Assembly (NCBI GenBank): GCA_944472155.2
Contig: OX235277.1
Location: 39,262,758 to 39,326,757, forward strand
Source: Trichobilharzia szidati
Taxonomy: Eukaryota; Platyhelminthes; Trematoda; Strigeidida; Schistosomatidae
DNA: 64,000 nucleotides
Direction: 5' to 3'
Numbering within the stretch: position 1 is the stretch's first letter; each line of letters begins with the position of its first letter. The notes beneath the pieces are model-generated. The model made no database searches. It was not told the origin of the DNA and was given only the letters and a program-made list of their open reading frames with translations. The translations under genes were made by a program, and so were the position numbers. This document shows positions 40,330 to 50,309 of this stretch, piece by piece.

Positions 40330-41290
40330 TTTCACAAACTGGCATTTGAATAATATATAATGCCATCTTGTGTATACTAACATTGTTGAACTGATTTTCT
40401 GAGCGACGAATATTGTCAACAAGCTGATGAAAATGTTTTCCTGGTAATCCTCTAGGTAAAAGCTCGATTTTATTACGCTTGGTCGATGTTGGACGTCGCA
40501 TTGATGTCAACACAGCTTACAAGGTAATATACTGAATTTCGAAGTCGTTATCACGTACAGTTCGCTTACGTCTGATACACATTGCTGAAACTGTTGCAAT
40601 AAGACCAACTGAATAGGAACTTTGTATCCAAAAAACACGTACAGACGCTGTTCCTTCTGTGGGTAAGCTTGGATTAATGATTCTTCTTATCACCAAGAGT
40701 GCTTCTTCCCTTTAATGCTCTTCGTTTTTTATTTTTTCTTTATTTGCTTATTACTACAATCACTATTATTCGTTATGATTTATATCATTCATGCAAACAT
40801 TCTCTCAATACTATCGAATTTTCCATTTAGGCTATCCAGCCTGATTGTTAGTGGTATTATCTCTGATATCAATATATACCTCCACCTGTTTCATTTCACA
40901 CGTTCGTTATTTCACGATGAACCTCTCATTGCACTCTAACTATCTCCTCTTTAATACATACCACTCTGTACTAGCCATTCACCTGACGCCGTTTATAAGC
41001 TTGAAGTGACTTGTGAATTTTTCCTACCCCAAATTCTATGAATCTATTACGACTAATCACCATCACCATTTTTCCCATTTCACAATATTTTGTAATCGAT
41101 TTCACCCTAGCACGCTTGTCACTACATAACTAATCTGTTGTTCTACGTTATAAATGTAACTGCCGTATGCATAACTGGCTATCAATATTGCAACGATGAC
41201 AAATATTATATTTTATAATTGTAGGAACCTGAAAAGGAGAAATTATTGGAAAGAATATTCTTCGTTCAGAGTCACTTTTAATTCATGTGA
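40330..41290 (+). pseudogene. PLE-A 3' end
   Basis: TVRLRLIHIAETVAIRPTE (about 40555-40610) and LCIQKTRTDAVPS are the coding end. The connector and GIY-YIG part upstream is unreadable. The terminal motif at 41222-41275 has GGAACCTGAAAAGGAG, GGAAAGAATATTCTTCGTTC: GAAC/GTTC would close stem I and AAGAATATTCTT is stem III. Confidence 0.65.
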
Positions 41291-41374
41291 TATGGGAATA
41301 TTCCACACTATTAAATCCTCTAGTCGCCTATCGAATACTACTAACCTCTATTCTTTTTTCTTTTTCATCATTCC

Positions 41375-41595
41375 TCTGTCTTCCAAATAGAATTTAGGGC
41401 TCCAAGCCTCTTCGAGGTTTCATTAGCTGTAGCCTTGTTTCGTTTTACAAGGTGGGATTAATTAACTTACGTCCAATCTTCATTCTTTTCCATGGAATTG
41501 CTATTTTAGCAAGTAAAGTAGGGGAACCCACTGGATTCTAGTGCTAGTCACCGTCTACTGAACAACATTGTGTTAGTCGTCAGACATCGGTGAAG
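41375..41595 (+). repeat. dispersed repeat family D
   Basis: This is the inverted partner of 13510-13735, for example TAGGGCTCCAAGCCTCTTCG, AAGGTGGGATTAATTAACTT and GGGGAACCCACTGG. Confidence 0.6.
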
Positions 41596-41685
41596 AGTTC
41601 GAACTAGGAGCTGAGATGTCCAATAGAAGCTTAATAATTCGGTTCAATCAATCAACAAGAATAAAAAAGTCGACTTAGGGAAAAC

Positions 41686-42108
41686 ATGAAAACCCCCGTA
41701 TTTCCTCAAGTCGGAGGTGCTTGCTTTGCCTTTTCCACTAGTATTGTAAAGAAGAAAAGACCGAGGAGGCTAAAAGGAATGTTTATTAGGGGAAACGTAT
41801 TGTACATAGCTAAATTTGGTAAACCATATTCTCAACCTGCCATTTGCACATCATTTACCACATCTTTGACGAATTGGTCGAATATCGTCACATTCGATAG
41901 CTTCTTGGATTCTGCATCATATAGCAACATTCTTTTCGTGGTTCTCTTCTTTGATTGCTCTTTCCAGTGTGCCAAACATATTGTTACTTTTCTGAATTCG
42001 TTTCTGATATACTACTTATATCGGATTATAAGTAGCACTCACCACAGTATGTATGTCAATCTACAGTCAGTGAAATACCTAAGGAACATCAAAGAAGCTT
42101 ATGAGTAG
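41686..42108 (+). CDS. hypothetical 140-codon frame, unassigned
   Basis: The longest frame in an otherwise featureless stretch. It is rich in Ser, Phe, Leu and Ile with one hydrophobic run (SNILFVVLFFDCSF). No domain is recognised. The end (YRIISSTHHSMYVNLQS) overlaps sequence like 25985-26030, the 3' part of a PLE-like fragment, so it is probably repeat-derived chance. Confidence 0.2.
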   Translation: MKTPVFPQVGGACFAFSTSIVKKKRPRRLKGMFIRGNVLYIAKFGKPYSQPAICTSFTTSLTNWSNIVTFDSFLDSASYSNILFVVLFFDCSFQCAKHIVTFLNSFLIYYLYRIISSTHHSMYVNLQSVKYLRNIKEAYE

Positions 42109-42109
42109 T

Positions 42110-42560
42110 TTGTAAATACTGTTTATATGACATACAAACTTTTCGTAATTGTTTACTTACCGCATTTTGTTGTTTTCATCCCTAGATATTAGAGAATACC
42201 GAAAAATTGAAATATCTAATCTTTCTTTTTTTTTTATCGGTAAATAAATAAAGCCGGATTTAATTTTCACATTTTTTGTGAATGAATTTACGGTTTTTAA
42301 CCTTGACATTATCTGAATATACATGTGTGTATATATCACAAGGATGACTAGGTCGCCTTGTCTGGTTCATATCAACTTATTTTGTCCAACATTACTGTTA
42401 TTTACTTAAAGCATCCTTTCAGCTAACGATTTACCAATTGAATTAGGGTTATGGTTTGCTGTCTGAGTGTGTGTGTGTGTGCGTTTGTGCATCACGAAGC
42501 GTCGGGCGATTAAATTCTCCTGCTGATACAAAAGAAGAGCTACCCAGTGTTAGCTTGCTT
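42110..42560. other. no recognised gene; GT microsatellite
   Basis: AT-rich; contains a (GT)n run at about 42464-42481. Nothing else recognised. Confidence 0.4.
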
Positions 42561-42564
42561 TATT

Positions 42565-42845
42565 CTTGACTTCAGTTAGAAAACCACGAAATACTGGACA
42601 GCGGTTTCGTCCTTGTTTGGGAATCTTCATCAGAATGCACTCACAGCCGCATCAGACTTTGAACTTACACCTTCGGGTTATGTGAGGAGCTTGTATAGCG
42701 TCGAACCACTGGAAAGGGATCCAGTAGCCAATTACAAATCGACAAATGTTATAATCGATGATGAAATCATAAGTGCATACTGATGAAGAGTCGCAACCTA
42801 GGGCGAAACATCTGTCAAGTAATCTCTGGTTTTGAGTGTAATTCA
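42565..42845. mobile_element. head-to-head alpha-SINE dimer, degenerate
   Basis: A reverse copy (CAGTTAGAAAACCACG, ACTGGACAGCGGTTTCGTCC) and head meet a plus copy carrying GCATACTGATGAAGAGTCGC, AGGGCGAAACATCTGTC. The ribozyme has stem II GTCG..GGGC and a complete GAAAC. Confidence 0.65.
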
Positions 42846-43024
42846 GTCTAAATGAAATCATTTTGTGGTCAATCTTGAAGTCAGTCAAATATTTGCGAAC
42901 CAAAACTTCATGCAATTTGTTCAGAAGTCAGTGAAAAACGCACAGAAAGTCTATGCACTTTCTTTAAAGATGCGATGGTTTGAAATAAATGAAGTTTGTT
43001 GGACATAAAAATACTTCCAAGAAT

Positions 43025-43268
43025 TAATTTGTAGGTATTCTATTCGTTTCAGTTTAGATCATGGATTGTTATCAGTTACAGAACTTTCGAAAACCAGAGA
43101 GTACTGGACAGTGAACTGTTTCATCCTAGTTTCGGACTCATTGGAAGTACGCACACACTACCAGGTTTCGAACCCAAGACCTTCCGGTTACAAGGCAGGC
43201 TCGTAGACCATTCAGCCACTGGAACCCGACTTAATGGCCAGCTCATGAATTATAACCTCTAACAATTC
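43025..43268 (-). mobile_element. alpha-SINE, 5' truncated
   Basis: Tail, ribozyme region (GTTTCATCCTAGTTTCGGACTC in reverse), B box (CAGGTTTCGAACCC), head AGCCACTGGAACCC and AATTCGTGATTTTAAG. Confidence 0.8.
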
Positions 43269-43988
43269 GTGATTTTAAGGGGAACACCAACTATGGATGG
43301 TTATTTGAATAAGAATTTCATGAAAGATACTCATTTATTCATAAGTAAAAACACAGTTTTTTGTTCAGCTAAGAAATTTCTTTTCACCATCAATGGAAGA
43401 GACTTGACAGAGGTTACTTCCCTCACTTATCCAGTCAGGAAGCATCGTCTTAACTACAGGCGGAACGAAGATGTCAAAGCGAGAATCGGAAAGCTGAGAT
43501 ACGCCTTCATCAACCTGAAACCAATTTGTGAATCTTCTACAGTCAGCATAAGGAACAAGATTCGCATTTTCAACACCAATCTAGTTTTTACCAGCCGAAA
43601 TATGATTAGACAATGCGTCAAGGATAGATTACCGCTTTTGTCCACATCCATGTGTATTTACTCTTTTACCTGCTCCTGTGGAGCTGCTTATATTGGACGT
43701 TGTAAGCGTAATCTCCGAAAACGTGTAGCTGAACACTATCCAGTCTGGTTAATGAAAGGCGAACGTAGAACTGCAAAGTCGTCTATCTGTGATCACCCGT
43801 TAGAGTCAGGTCATTTAGCCCCACGTGATTCATCTTTCAAAGTTATCTACATGGCAAAATCGAATCGATTCCAAAGTTTACGTTTTCTCCACTTATGCAT
43901 AGCCGAAGCTTTAGCTATACATGAACAGAAACCTAAATTACGTGTTCAAAAAGGTTTTGTCAAACCCCTTTCATTACCTTGGTCATAG
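43269..43988 (+). CDS. chimeric open frame: RTE RT segment fused to PLE-A GIY-YIG endonuclease
   Basis: 240 uninterrupted codons. Residues about 38-104 are RTE-derived (FTINGRDLTEVTSLTY, DVKARIGKLRYAFINL, VSIRNKIRIFNTN), matching 45420-45620 but in part in a shifted frame relative to YLGSIVS. At about residue 105 (nt 43581) the sequence switches in frame to PLE-A: FTSRNMIRQCVKDRLPLLST, CSCGAAYIGR (GIY-YIG core, residues 135-144), VAEHYPVWLMKGE, LRFLHLCIAEALAIHEQKPK and a SLPWS end. The PLE half is the best-preserved GIY-YIG domain with 46608-47399. Fusion could arise by template switching during reverse transcription or by insertion. Residues 1-37 come from non-repeat flank. Function unproven. 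Confidence 0.7.
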   Translation: MILRGTPTMDGYLNKNFMKDTHLFISKNTVFCSAKKFLFTINGRDLTEVTSLTYPVRKHRLNYRRNEDVKARIGKLRYAFINLKPICESSTVSIRNKIRIFNTNLVFTSRNMIRQCVKDRLPLLSTSMCIYSFTCSCGAAYIGRCKRNLRKRVAEHYPVWLMKGERRTAKSSICDHPLESGHLAPRDSSFKVIYMAKSNRFQSLRFLHLCIAEALAIHEQKPKLRVQKGFVKPLSLPWS

Positions 43989-44044
43989 TCATGTTCTTTC
44001 TGGTTTACTGTCCTCCCCTTCCTCCCCAAATACATTCTCCTGCA

Positions 44045-44190
44045 ATGACACCATGGGAGAATTAGAATGTTAGACTGGTTAGTCCACTTGAGAACAACAG
44101 CTTTATTAGACAACTAATACATCATACATATACATATTAAATAGTTAGATTTTCGTCACAAACAGACGTTATTTAGACCGTTCGATGGAA
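44045..44190. other. no recognised feature
   Basis: Short spacer following the PLE-A 3' UTR; no signature seen. Confidence 0.3.
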
Positions 44191-44640
44191 ATGAGCAAGA
44201 AGCACTGGACAGCAGTTTAGTCCTAGTTTTCTGTAACTCTTCATGAGTGCGTACCCACTATACTAACTGTGTATCGAACACCTAGGCTAAATGTAAACCT
44301 TCAGTTCATTGATTGCTGCTGGATGGCTGCCATGAAACTGTGCTAAGAAGTGATGACCAGTAGAATCTACTATGTAAGGGTGAACTGGATGCTTATCGAA
44401 GACGTTGGTTGGGAGTAGCACAAGTCTGGGACTCATAGGTCATTAAATTCCAACACAACTGGGTGAATGGCCAACTAACTTGGTCTTGTAACTTTAAGGT
44501 CCTCGGTTCGATCCCGTGTGGAAATGTGGATTCTGACAGCTGAACAGTCCAGAAACTAGGTCTAAACACCTGTCCAGTATTCTCTAGTTTTCACTGATCT
44601 CCCTAAGTGATGTTGATTAGGGACAAAAATCTAACTGATG
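44190..44640. mobile_element. head-to-head alpha-SINE pair
   Basis: A reverse fragment (GCACTGGACAGCAGTTTAGTCC, GTGCGTACCCACTATAC) is followed by a plus-oriented, worn copy with GTGATGACCAGTAG, CTTGTAACTTTAAGGTCC, the B box (TCGGTTCGATCCCG) and AAACACCTGTCCAGTATTC. Confidence 0.6.
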
Positions 44641-44699
44641 AAATAAACCCAAATCCCCACGAATGCCGTAATCTAGACATCATATTTATATATGTAGGC

Positions 44700-46092
44700 C
44701 TGTGCAAGAACTGAAAAATAGTGCTCTTATCCACGCCAAGTAAAATGCTAAGTCACATCATCCTGGAGAGAATAAAGGACGCACTGGATACAGAACTCCG
44801 CCACCCACCGACACAACCTGGATTCAGGAAAGACAAATCATGTGCTGATCAAATTACAACTCTACACATCGTTATCATGGAACAAAGCATAGAATGGCAG
44901 TTTAACCTCTACCTCAACTTCCTTCATCGACTTCAAGAAGGACTTCGACAGACAGAGTTGACAGAGAAGTAATTTGGAAACTTCTTCAGCACTACGGTGT
45001 ACCTCAAGTCTTTGTCAACTTCATTCAACAGTTGGATATATGACAGTGTCACGTGAAAGGTGATCCACAACGGGAAACCCAATGAGGCGTTTGAAATGCA
45101 TATAGGAGTAAGACAAGCTGGCTGGCTGCCTATTATCATCCACGGTGATATTCTTAATTGTGGTGGACTGAATTATGCGTCAGATTGTTGGGGGCGAGGA
45201 GTCAGGAATAAGCTGGATGACCGATGAGAAAACCTCAGAAGATCTGGTGTTCGTAGATGATATATGTCAAGTGTAACACAAACTCGAAGACTTGCAGGCA
45301 GGCGAAAACCAACAAAATGGCTCAAGAGGCAGCGAAAACAAGACTGCATGTGAACACAGAGAAGACGGAGGTGATGAAGATAACCACACAACAGCAACAG
45401 CAACAAAAACCAGCATCAATCACCATCGACGGGAGAGATATAATAGAGGTTACTTCCTTCACTTATCCAGTCAGGAAGCATCGTCTCAACTACAGGTGGA
45501 ACAGATGAAGATGTCAAAGTGAGAATCGGAAAGGCAAGTTACGCCTTCATCAACCTGAAACCAGTTTGGAAATCTTCCGCACTTAGCATACGGAACAAGA
45601 TTCGCATTTTCAGCACCAATATCAAGTCGTTTCTTCTATATGGGTCAGAAACCTGGGCTGCGTGCGTGTAACGAAAAGGATTTTCAACAGCCTGTTGCAG
45701 ACTTTCATCTGCAGCTGCCTTCGCTGGCTCCATACCGAAGATCAAATGGCCAGAAAGAATTAGTAGCTAGAGACTCTGGGAACAAACCAACAAGCAAGAG
45801 CCAATCGCTCAACAAATATGTAGGAGAAAGTGGATATGGATCGGGCATGCATTGAGGAGACAGTCAAATGACATAGCGCCATCTTCAATCCCTCGAGTGG
45901 AATCCAAATGCGAAGCGACGAGTGATTCGTTAGAGCGAGGATGATATGGAGGAGGTCGTGTAAGGAAGAGATGAGGGAGTATGGGCAATCGTGGACACAG
46001 GTAAAGAGGATTATAGAAAATAGAGGAAAGTGGAGATGTGTTGTTGAAGCCCTATGTTCCACCTGGAACGCAAGGGAATAATAATAATCTAT
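44700..46092 (+). pseudogene. RTE-clade (SR2-like) retrotransposon, long degraded copy
   Basis: It begins in the RT fingers (LSTPSKMLSHIILERIKDALD, GFRKDKSCADQITTLH at 44721-44860). The palm follows in shifted frames (the DF..AFD site is interrupted near 44930), then MTTQQQQQQ/ITIDGRDIIEVTSFTY (45410-45460), NIKSFLLYGSETW near 45630, WIWIGHALRR near 45840 and RRSCKEEMREYGQSW near 45960. The 3' end is CCCTATGTTCCACCTGGAACG..GGGAATAATAATAATC. Several stops and frameshifts. Confidence 0.8.
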
Positions 46093-46094
46093 AT

Positions 46095-46500
46095 CACCAA
46101 ATAACTAATCTGATTGGTTGTACAATTTCGATCAATAAAAAGTTGACCAATCAAATTATGGCAAAGTCTAAATGACTCAAATTGTCGATTCTGGTTTAAT
46201 CCGGTCTCAACTGGTCTATTTGACTAAAACGGTCTCACAGGATTCATTATTCTAAAAGGTTTTTTTTATTTCCCAATGAATGAAAAAAGCGATGTTGTTA
46301 TTTTTACTAAAGTTTCACTATTTAATCCTGCTAACGGTTTAAAACTAAGCAGTATTAAACTCCAGAATTTACAAAATTTTAGCTTATATGCATTAAATTA
46401 AGCATAGTTCTTCTGTGTGTGGTAATTTCGCTTTGTTAAGTGAATGAAATTGGCAGAGATAATAAGCCATATGTGCAGATTGTCGGGTTTGATAACTGGT
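46095..46500. other. no recognised feature
   Basis: AT-rich, no signature until the PLE begins near 46500. Confidence 0.3.
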
Positions 46501-46657
46501 TGGTGCACATTCAGCAATAAACTTTACCACAGAGAAAGAAAGTAACGACAGTATCTCATTACTAGACGTCTTCATGGCAAGGAAAGATGATGGCACACTA
46601 AGAAGGAGTGTGTATAGGAAACCTACAACAACAGGTCAATACACTCAGTTCTTCTTG
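46500..46657 (+). pseudogene. PLE-A reverse-transcriptase tail, frameshifted from the next frame
   Basis: INFTTEKESNDSISLLDVFM (46520-46575) and RKDDGTLRRSVYRKPTTTGQ read in the frame before the open frame at 46608. A few extra bases near 46652 (TTCTTGCAG) cause the shift. The block is the RT thumb region of PLEs. Confidence 0.7.
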
Positions 46658-47399
46658 CAGTTTTGCACCTTTGAAATATAAACGTAACCTGGTAAAGTGT
46701 CTGGTTCATAGAGCTAAGTTAATCTGTTCAGACGACTGCCTCAATGAGGAGCTTAAGATTATTAGAGAATTACTTAGAAAAAATGGTTATCCAGATAAAT
46801 TTATTGAGAAGAATATAAATTCAGCACCAAGGAGAGTCAATATGGCTACAGTTTCGAAAAAACCAATGTTCATCAAATTGCAGTACCTAGGTGACAACAT
46901 CAGCGAAATCATAACACAGCGCTTGAAGAATGCAGTTAAAAGAGCTTATTATGCAGCAGAGGTACGTTGTCTCTTCAAAACCACCCCTATTCTATGTTCG
47001 AGAAATAAGGATAAACTACCTAAATTTGCCTCTTCTATGTGTGTCTACCAGTTTGACTGCAGCTGCGGAGCCAGCTACATTGGGCGTACAATTAGGCAGG
47101 TTCATCGTCGTATTTCTGAACCACAAACAAGATCTATTCATAGTTCTATTTTAGCACACCTTGTTGATACTGAGCATAAGGTTGATGTGAATACTGCATT
47201 TAAAATTATTTATTGCATTCCGACTAATCTTAACTTTGCTCTACGAGTTCGTCTTCTACAGACAGCTGAAGCAATCGGAATCTACCTGAAGAAGCCAAGC
47301 CTATGTGTACAGAAGGAATCTGTACAGCCACTTTCCTTACCGTGGCCATCATTACAAGAATGCATAAACAGGACTACGTCGCCCCCCTCCCCCTATTAA
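46608..47399 (+). CDS. PLE-A connector and GIY-YIG endonuclease, best-preserved copy
   Basis: 263 codons open. Residues 19-39 are the end of the RT (FAPLKYKRNLVKCLVHRAK). Residues 45-120 are the connector (ELLRKNGYPDKFIEKNIN, FIKLQYLGDNISEIITQRL). The endonuclease starts with SSMCVYQFDCSCGASYIGRT (residues 142-161; YIGR 157-160), followed by RQVHRRISE, SSILAHLVDTEHKVDVNTAF and LLQTAEAIGIYLKKPSLC, ending SLPWPS. The Cys pair before YIGRT is shared by all PLE-A copies. The ATG is not the native start, since the coding sequence enters from upstream in another frame. GIY-YIG nicks target DNA for PLE insertion. The 3' UTR leads to the terminal motif at 47655-47700. Confidence 0.82.
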   Translation: MCIGNLQQQVNTLSSSCSFAPLKYKRNLVKCLVHRAKLICSDDCLNEELKIIRELLRKNGYPDKFIEKNINSAPRRVNMATVSKKPMFIKLQYLGDNISEIITQRLKNAVKRAYYAAEVRCLFKTTPILCSRNKDKLPKFASSMCVYQFDCSCGASYIGRTIRQVHRRISEPQTRSIHSSILAHLVDTEHKVDVNTAFKIIYCIPTNLNFALRVRLLQTAEAIGIYLKKPSLCVQKESVQPLSLPWPSLQECINRTTSPPSPY

Positions 47400-47649
47400 A
47401 TTATAATTGTTCAAATTATTTCATTTTTATTTTGACCACTTCATCTTTAATTACGTGTTATCCTTGTGAAATTAATTTATTCTTCTAACCATTTCTACCT
47501 TTTAAATGGGTGTATTGATTTTCTTCGTTTATTATCAACCCATTTTGACATTTTGACACTGTTTAATTATTGTTAACAAGCATATCAGTGCCACTTGATT
47601 GGTAAACTGTTGTGTATTGTAATAAAAATGCTATACATGTATATTAGAG

Positions 47650-47705
47650 TAGAGCTAGAGATGAGGATCTAATTGAAAAGTAAATATTTCTTCGCTCAAT
47701 CTTTC
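47650..47705 (+). ncRNA. PLE-A terminal hammerhead-like motif
   Basis: GTAGAGC, TAGAGATGA, GGATCTAATT, GAAAAG, AAATATTT and CTTCGCTC follow in hammerhead order. GAGC/GCTC closes stem I, AAATATTT is stem III, and TTC would be the cleavage triplet. The core box reads GAGAUGA, not CUGAUGA. Confidence 0.45.
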
Positions 47706-47734
47706 TGTTTTCCAATTATATAAACAACATGTGT

Positions 47735-49250
47735 TTACATAATGATGAAACTGCTTGTCAAGTCACTGTTGATTTTGTCATTTCATGCTACCGTGAGAAG
47801 GGTATTGGAACCAGGTCGAACTTTGTCTTAATTGGTCATTCTTATTCAGACGATATGGATTCCATTTAATATGAGGTGTTCGAATTTCAGTATAATCAAA
47901 ATCAGTTTTGTGGCTTGATTCTACGGAGTGTAGAGCTGAGGTTGACGATTGTTTCAAGCCTCTTTTTTATTCACATATGTACCCTCCAGTGTATAAACAG
48001 TCGATAAATATTGGTATCCCAACAGAAATCCTAAATGAATTGTTATTAAGGTGTACCGTGAATGTAAATTTCAAATATGATAACATACTTTACAGACACG
48101 TGGATGGGGTAACGATGTGCTCCCCATTGGGTCCCATTTTGGTAGATTTCCCTCTAAGTAAACTAGAAAATGGACCTATGTACAGCCTCCTTTTATTGTC
48201 GGTATTTGGATGACACCTTGTGATAATGTTTCGGATAGGAACACAGTAATAACTCAATTCAATGAAGTACATTCTGCTACAAAATTCACGTGTGAAGAGG
48301 AATCCCCTAAAATAGAATTGCCTTCCTGGATATCCTCCTTACAAGAAAACCAGATGGTAGTATAAAGAGAAATTTGCATAGGAAAAGCACATAGACAGGA
48401 AAATATACACATTTTCACATCTTCGTTCCTCTCAAGTATAAAAGAAATTTAGTAAAGACCTTCAGCCAGCGAGTTAAAGCTATATGCTCAGAAGAAGTAA
48501 CTGAAGATGAATTAAGCATTGTATATGATACCTTGATTGATTGAAAATAGCTATCCTGACAAATTTATCAAGAAAGACATGACAAAGAAAGCGGAAAAGG
48601 ACTACTCACTATCTGTAAACACGAAACCACTTTATATACGACTGCAATTCATGGGCGATAAACCAAGTGAGATAATTACGAGGAAATTAAGAAAATCAGT
48701 TCAAAGAACTTTTAATGCTGGCGAACCACACGTATTATTCTCGACACGACCGATGGTGATATCTCGACTAAAAGATGAAGTACCTACACTAGCTGGCCAC
48801 TTTTAATTTTATCTACCAATTCAACTGCGCTTGTGATGGAGCGAGTTATATTGGCCGTTGCTCTAGGAACTTGATTTTTCGTGCTCTCTCGCGAACATCT
48901 ACCAGGATGGTTAAGTAAAGGTGTAGTGAAAACCATCAAAAGTTTGATATTAGACCATCTGGTCCAAACTGTCCACAAAGCCGGCATTCAAGAATCCTTC
49001 TCCTCTGTCACCTGTTGGATATCAAATAAGTTGCCAAAACCATCTAGGTACCACATACTCCAAACAGCAGAGGTTATCGCGACCTGTCTGAGACGACTGG
49101 TGCTCTGTATGAAGAAGAAGCAAGTCCAGATAGCCACTTCTGTTACTCTGGTCAGCCTTCATTGGAGACTATGCATTCACGAATTCTGTATTCTTATCTT
49201 TCTTAATTTTTCTGACATTTTGTTGTTATGTTGATGTCATCGAACTGTAA
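47735..49250 (+). pseudogene. PLE-A longest copy: RT palm, connector, GIY-YIG
   Basis: This is the only PLE copy here with RT palm motifs: HVDGVTMCSPLGPILVDF (48096-48150; family DGVAMGSPLGP) and CRYLDDTL (48195-48215, catalytic DD). Then come TFTCEEE..KIELPSW near 48285-48330, DGSIKRNLHRKST, FVPLKYKRNLVKTF (48420-48460), NSYPDKFIKKDMTKK (48540-48590), LYIRLQFMGDKPSEII (48630-48680), FNCACDGASYIGRCSRN (48820-48870) and LQTAEVIATCLRRLVLC (49055-49110). At least five frameshifts or stops make it dead. Its terminal motif is at 49340-49395. Confidence 0.8.
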
Positions 49251-49339
49251 TCCAATGATATTATTATTGATTCGATGTTATTTGAACAGCATTAGGGTTG
49301 TTCATATCACTAATTCATTCATTCACTATTATGTATAAA

Positions 49340-49398
49340 TAACTGTAGAACCTGGTGAAAAGCATCTTATAGAAAAAAATACTCTTTGTTCAGTAACC
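49340..49398 (+). ncRNA. PLE-A terminal hammerhead-like motif
   Basis: GTAGAACCTGGTGA, AAGCATCTTATA, GAAA, AAAATACTCTT and TGTTC. The box CUGGUGA differs from CUGAUGA at one place, and GAAC/GTTC closes stem I. Stem II is poor. Confidence 0.4.
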
Positions 49399-49452
49399 AT
49401 TCTTTCTTGTTTCATTCGATTTCTTGGTGGTCGAATAGAGGCTCTAATTTGT

Positions 49453-49953
49453 TCATTTCGTTTGACGTAGATTTCTATCTGACGACCTTTGTCCAACGTA
49501 TATCGCATCACATTCCAAGCCTTTTATTTTGGAGACACAATTCGATTGTAAATCCATTGGAATTTGGTCTTTTACACAGACAAAGTTGCTTTCTATTGTG
49601 TCTGATATTTTGAAGAGAATTTTGTTGTTGTATTTATTGAGTACTTTACTGATATTGTCTGATGTATTTGGTCTATATGGAATAACAGCTGTTGAGGACC
49701 ATGTCGTTGGAACACTTTTGCGACCACGTTTAATGTTGATGTTGATTTCGTCAATGAAGTTATTTGGGTGGTTATTTTTCTTGAGAGCCTCAGTAATGTT
49801 TGGTATTTCTTCTTTTTCCTTCTCATCCGTTAACATCAAAGAGTGTGCTCCTGTAATAAGACTTGAAACAACTGACAGCATTATGCTGAGGGAGTGCGAT
49901 GATTCGAAATTTAAGCATTTATTGGCGTGTGCTTTCTTGCTGAACATAGGCAT
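49453..49953 (-). CDS. PLE-B connector fragment with GIY-YIG start (open frame)
   Basis: 167 codons without a stop. LKKNNHPNNFIDEININIK, then TAVIPYRPNTSDNISKVLNK, SDTIESNFVCVKDQIPMDLQ, and CDAIYVGQRSSDRNLRQTK, where YVGQ replaces YIGQ of the GIY-YIG motif. The order and VIPY block match the PLE-B connector at 16260-16090. The remaining endonuclease is missing, so it is a truncated remnant although still open. Confidence 0.65.
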   Translation of the reverse strand: MPMFSKKAHANKCLNFESSHSLSIMLSVVSSLITGAHSLMLTDEKEKEEIPNITEALKKNNHPNNFIDEININIKRGRKSVPTTWSSTAVIPYRPNTSDNISKVLNKYNNKILFKISDTIESNFVCVKDQIPMDLQSNCVSKIKGLECDAIYVGQRSSDRNLRQTK

Positions 49954-49979
49954 ATGTTAAAATATCCATTTTCTTTCTT

Positions 49980-50305
49980 CTTAACTGGGTAGTCTAGAAG
50001 GTGTAACTCACCGATCTCCGGCTCTACTTCCGAAGTCAACTGAATGCTGAGAGATTAAATGTTCATTTCCTTTAAGAATGAATTGTTCAGGTCTTGCCTT
50101 AATACAGCCAAGGTATCATACAGTATCTCAGCTGTATTTTAGGTTTGATTATATATGAGATGTTATCTTCATATATATTTACAGGATAAATAAACATTTA
50201 AATTCTTAGCTTCTTACTTATTCATAGGCATGTATTACTGAAGAGTCCACGACTGGAACCAAAAGGCTATTCAATGCTTTTCGGTATTCAATCATTAATA
50301 ATACC
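49980..50305. other. short SINE trace, otherwise unassigned
   Basis: GCATGTATTACTGAAGAGTCC (50229-50250) and TCAATGCTTTTCGGTATTCAATC recall the ribozyme-side part of the alpha SINE. Upstream sequence is not recognised. Confidence 0.35.
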
Positions 50306-50309
50306 TTAT

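Noticed and set aside
49529..49960. Plus-strand 143-codon hydrophobic frame
   Set aside because: It lies opposite the PLE-B connector frame, which has clear family motifs.
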